From Onchidella celtica (lineage: Eukaryota; Mollusca; Gastropoda; Systellommatophora; Onchidiidae): a stretch of DNA of 64,000 nucleotides. Both the position numbers and the translations under genes were made by a program. Positions 62,617 through 64,000 of the stretch are shown here, in pieces. Where the stretch lies: contig OZ007575.1 of the NCBI GenBank assembly GCA_963931925.1, forward strand, positions 41,793,612 through 41,857,611. Reading direction: 5' to 3'. Within the stretch, counting starts at the first letter, position 1. Each line of letters starts with the position of its first letter. Under the pieces are notes generated by a model that worked only from the letters and a program-made list of their open reading frames with translations, made no database searches and was not told the DNA's origin.

Positions 62617-64000
62617 GGTCTCAATTTGCACAACGCATAGTGCAGTGTGCGATCTGAAGACACGCCTCAGGATCTAGCACAGCGGTGGTCCTCCAGACCT
62701 TTGCCAAAACAAATATTAATATTTTCTTACGTTTTAAATTACCACTTGAAACATACCATTCTCTGATGCCAATACCACGCTATCGTTTTTTGGGAGCCGC
62801 CACTGCAGAGAAATGGTTGGAGGAGGAGGGCGGAGGGGTGTGCGTGAACCAGTCAGGAATTCATGGCAGTGTCGGTGTGAAGGGATGAGCACAGAGAACA
62901 GTGAGGAAATGTAAGGCACAGGAAGATTCATAATATGAACCTGTATTATGGAAGCCGGTGAGAAAGGGATAAGTGATTTTGCAATGGCAATGGTAAAGAA
63001 GCCAGTCTAAAAAGAGTGGGAAGTCTGGGCAAAGCACCTGTGACATGTAGATATCGGGACCCATAAACACGCAACCCTCTGAGTCAAGTCTTTCTGAGGT
63101 CGGCGTTTACTCAGACTTAAACTCCCACTGAATCAATTAGCGAGACAAACTTCTTTCAAACTTACTCGTGTGTGAGGTTCTATTTAACCTTCTTCCCCAT
63201 GCCGTTATTTTACCTCCGATCTGTGCGTCCTGGGTAGCTTTGTAGACTTACAGCGACTTTAATTCTTGTTTGTGTCAACTCCACTTTTTGCACTATTGAG
63301 AAAGTCGGCGTTAAATGTTTGCGAATCTGTATTATGATAAGGGGTTAGAAAAAAATCGGAAAAGGGAGACAAAACAAACAAGAATTAATGTCGCCATACT
63401 ACTGCATAAAGGAAACTAATAATGCGTTTTTTAGCCGATCTGTTGGCCTAGATGTCCTAGGTAGTTTTGTAGACATACATTCCTTACAGTGAGGAGATCC
63501 ATCCTTACTGTTCATGATGGAGGCATTGAGGGTGGCTTTTTCCTTTTGTGGATATTACACATCTGTGTTCGACCAGTACATGAAGGGCTCCTCAAACACA
63601 AAATAAATCATAACAGAGAGAAATATCATAGGTAGTAATCCAGAGGGAGAGACAAATAAAATACTGCCTATGTACAGACAGAAGACTCAACAGACAATAG
63701 ACAGGTCGAGCAATACGAGACATTGACATCTGAGTTACACAGACAGACAAAAAGACAGTACCGAATGGCAAACACATATCCCGGTGGCGATTTTGATTTC
63801 GGGGTTGGGGGGTGGGGGTGGGGCAAAAAAAAAAGGGCGACGGGGGCCGGGGGGGGGCGGAAACGATGAAGGGGGTCGATTTAGAGGCAACAACTGACGT
63901 TCAACAGCACACGTAGGTGGGTTTTATGGATAGGAAAGGCATAATTTTTAGTCCACCTGAACGAGAAACTACTTTGTTTTAGAACGAATAAACAACACGA
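62617..64000. other. End of window; no gene identified
   Basis: Holds MITE family A copy 5 with a short direct repeat on either side (GATCTGTGCGTCCTGGGTAG at 63219, GATCTGTTGGCCTAGATGTCC at 63439, both followed by TTTGTAGAC). CAGCGGTGGTCC (62681) and GGAGCCGCCACTG (62794) may be the ends of a small hAT-like element. G-rich runs lie at 63800-63860. Confidence 0.45.
63259..63388 (+). mobile_element. MITE family A, copy 5 (internally deleted)
   Basis: TTAATTCTTGTTTGTGTCAA and GAC..AAACAAACAAGAATTAA give the cleanest terminal inverted repeats of the family. About 100 bp of the interior are missing after ATGATAAGGGGTTAGAA. Confidence 0.88.

Overview
This is animal nuclear DNA, and most of it does not code. 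There are no operons, Shine-Dalgarno sites or long dense ORFs; it has spliced exons, long introns, microsatellites and many degraded transposable elements. The one gene I can reconstruct with confidence is a muscle troponin T on the minus strand. Its sequence (Glu/Lys/Arg-rich coiled coil, no long poly-Glu tail of the arthropod type) and the mobile-element mix suggest a lophotrochozoan, most likely a mollusc. The species is an inference I cannot settle.

Troponin T occupies about 4.66-32.80 kb and is transcribed from high to low coordinates. I place a start exon, twelve further constitutive exons, a tandemly duplicated 36-nt alternative exon (one pair) and a 15-nt microexon. All splice phases are compatible: one copy of the 36-nt exon plus the microexon gives 1056 nt, or 351 residues and a stop. 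The acidic N-terminal region is made of small phase-2 exons, and the coiled-coil and C-terminal regions of larger ones. A strong donor just below the stop codon implies a further 3' UTR exon that I could not locate. The promoter and any upstream non-coding exon are also unlocated.

The introns carry a 5'-truncated non-LTR retrotransposon on the plus strand (26.7-27.7 kb) flanked by a 13-bp target-site duplication, 24-bp and 25-bp minisatellites, a (GATA)n tract of about 210 bp, long CT tracts and several dispersed repeats.

From 33 kb to the end I find no convincing protein-coding gene. The region is a patchwork: a five-copy MITE family, a Harbinger-like foldback MITE with TTA duplications, an hAT-like MITE, two further inverted-repeat elements, a second non-LTR relic, and inverted copies of an AAT/ATATAGCGC repeat at both ends of the window. 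The most unusual feature is a pair of diverged 1.2-1.3 kb direct repeats (47.8-49.1 and 51.2-52.4 kb). They lack ORFs but keep a series of small hairpins, several with compensatory base changes, which suggests a duplicated structured non-coding RNA locus or an unrecognised element with a functional RNA.
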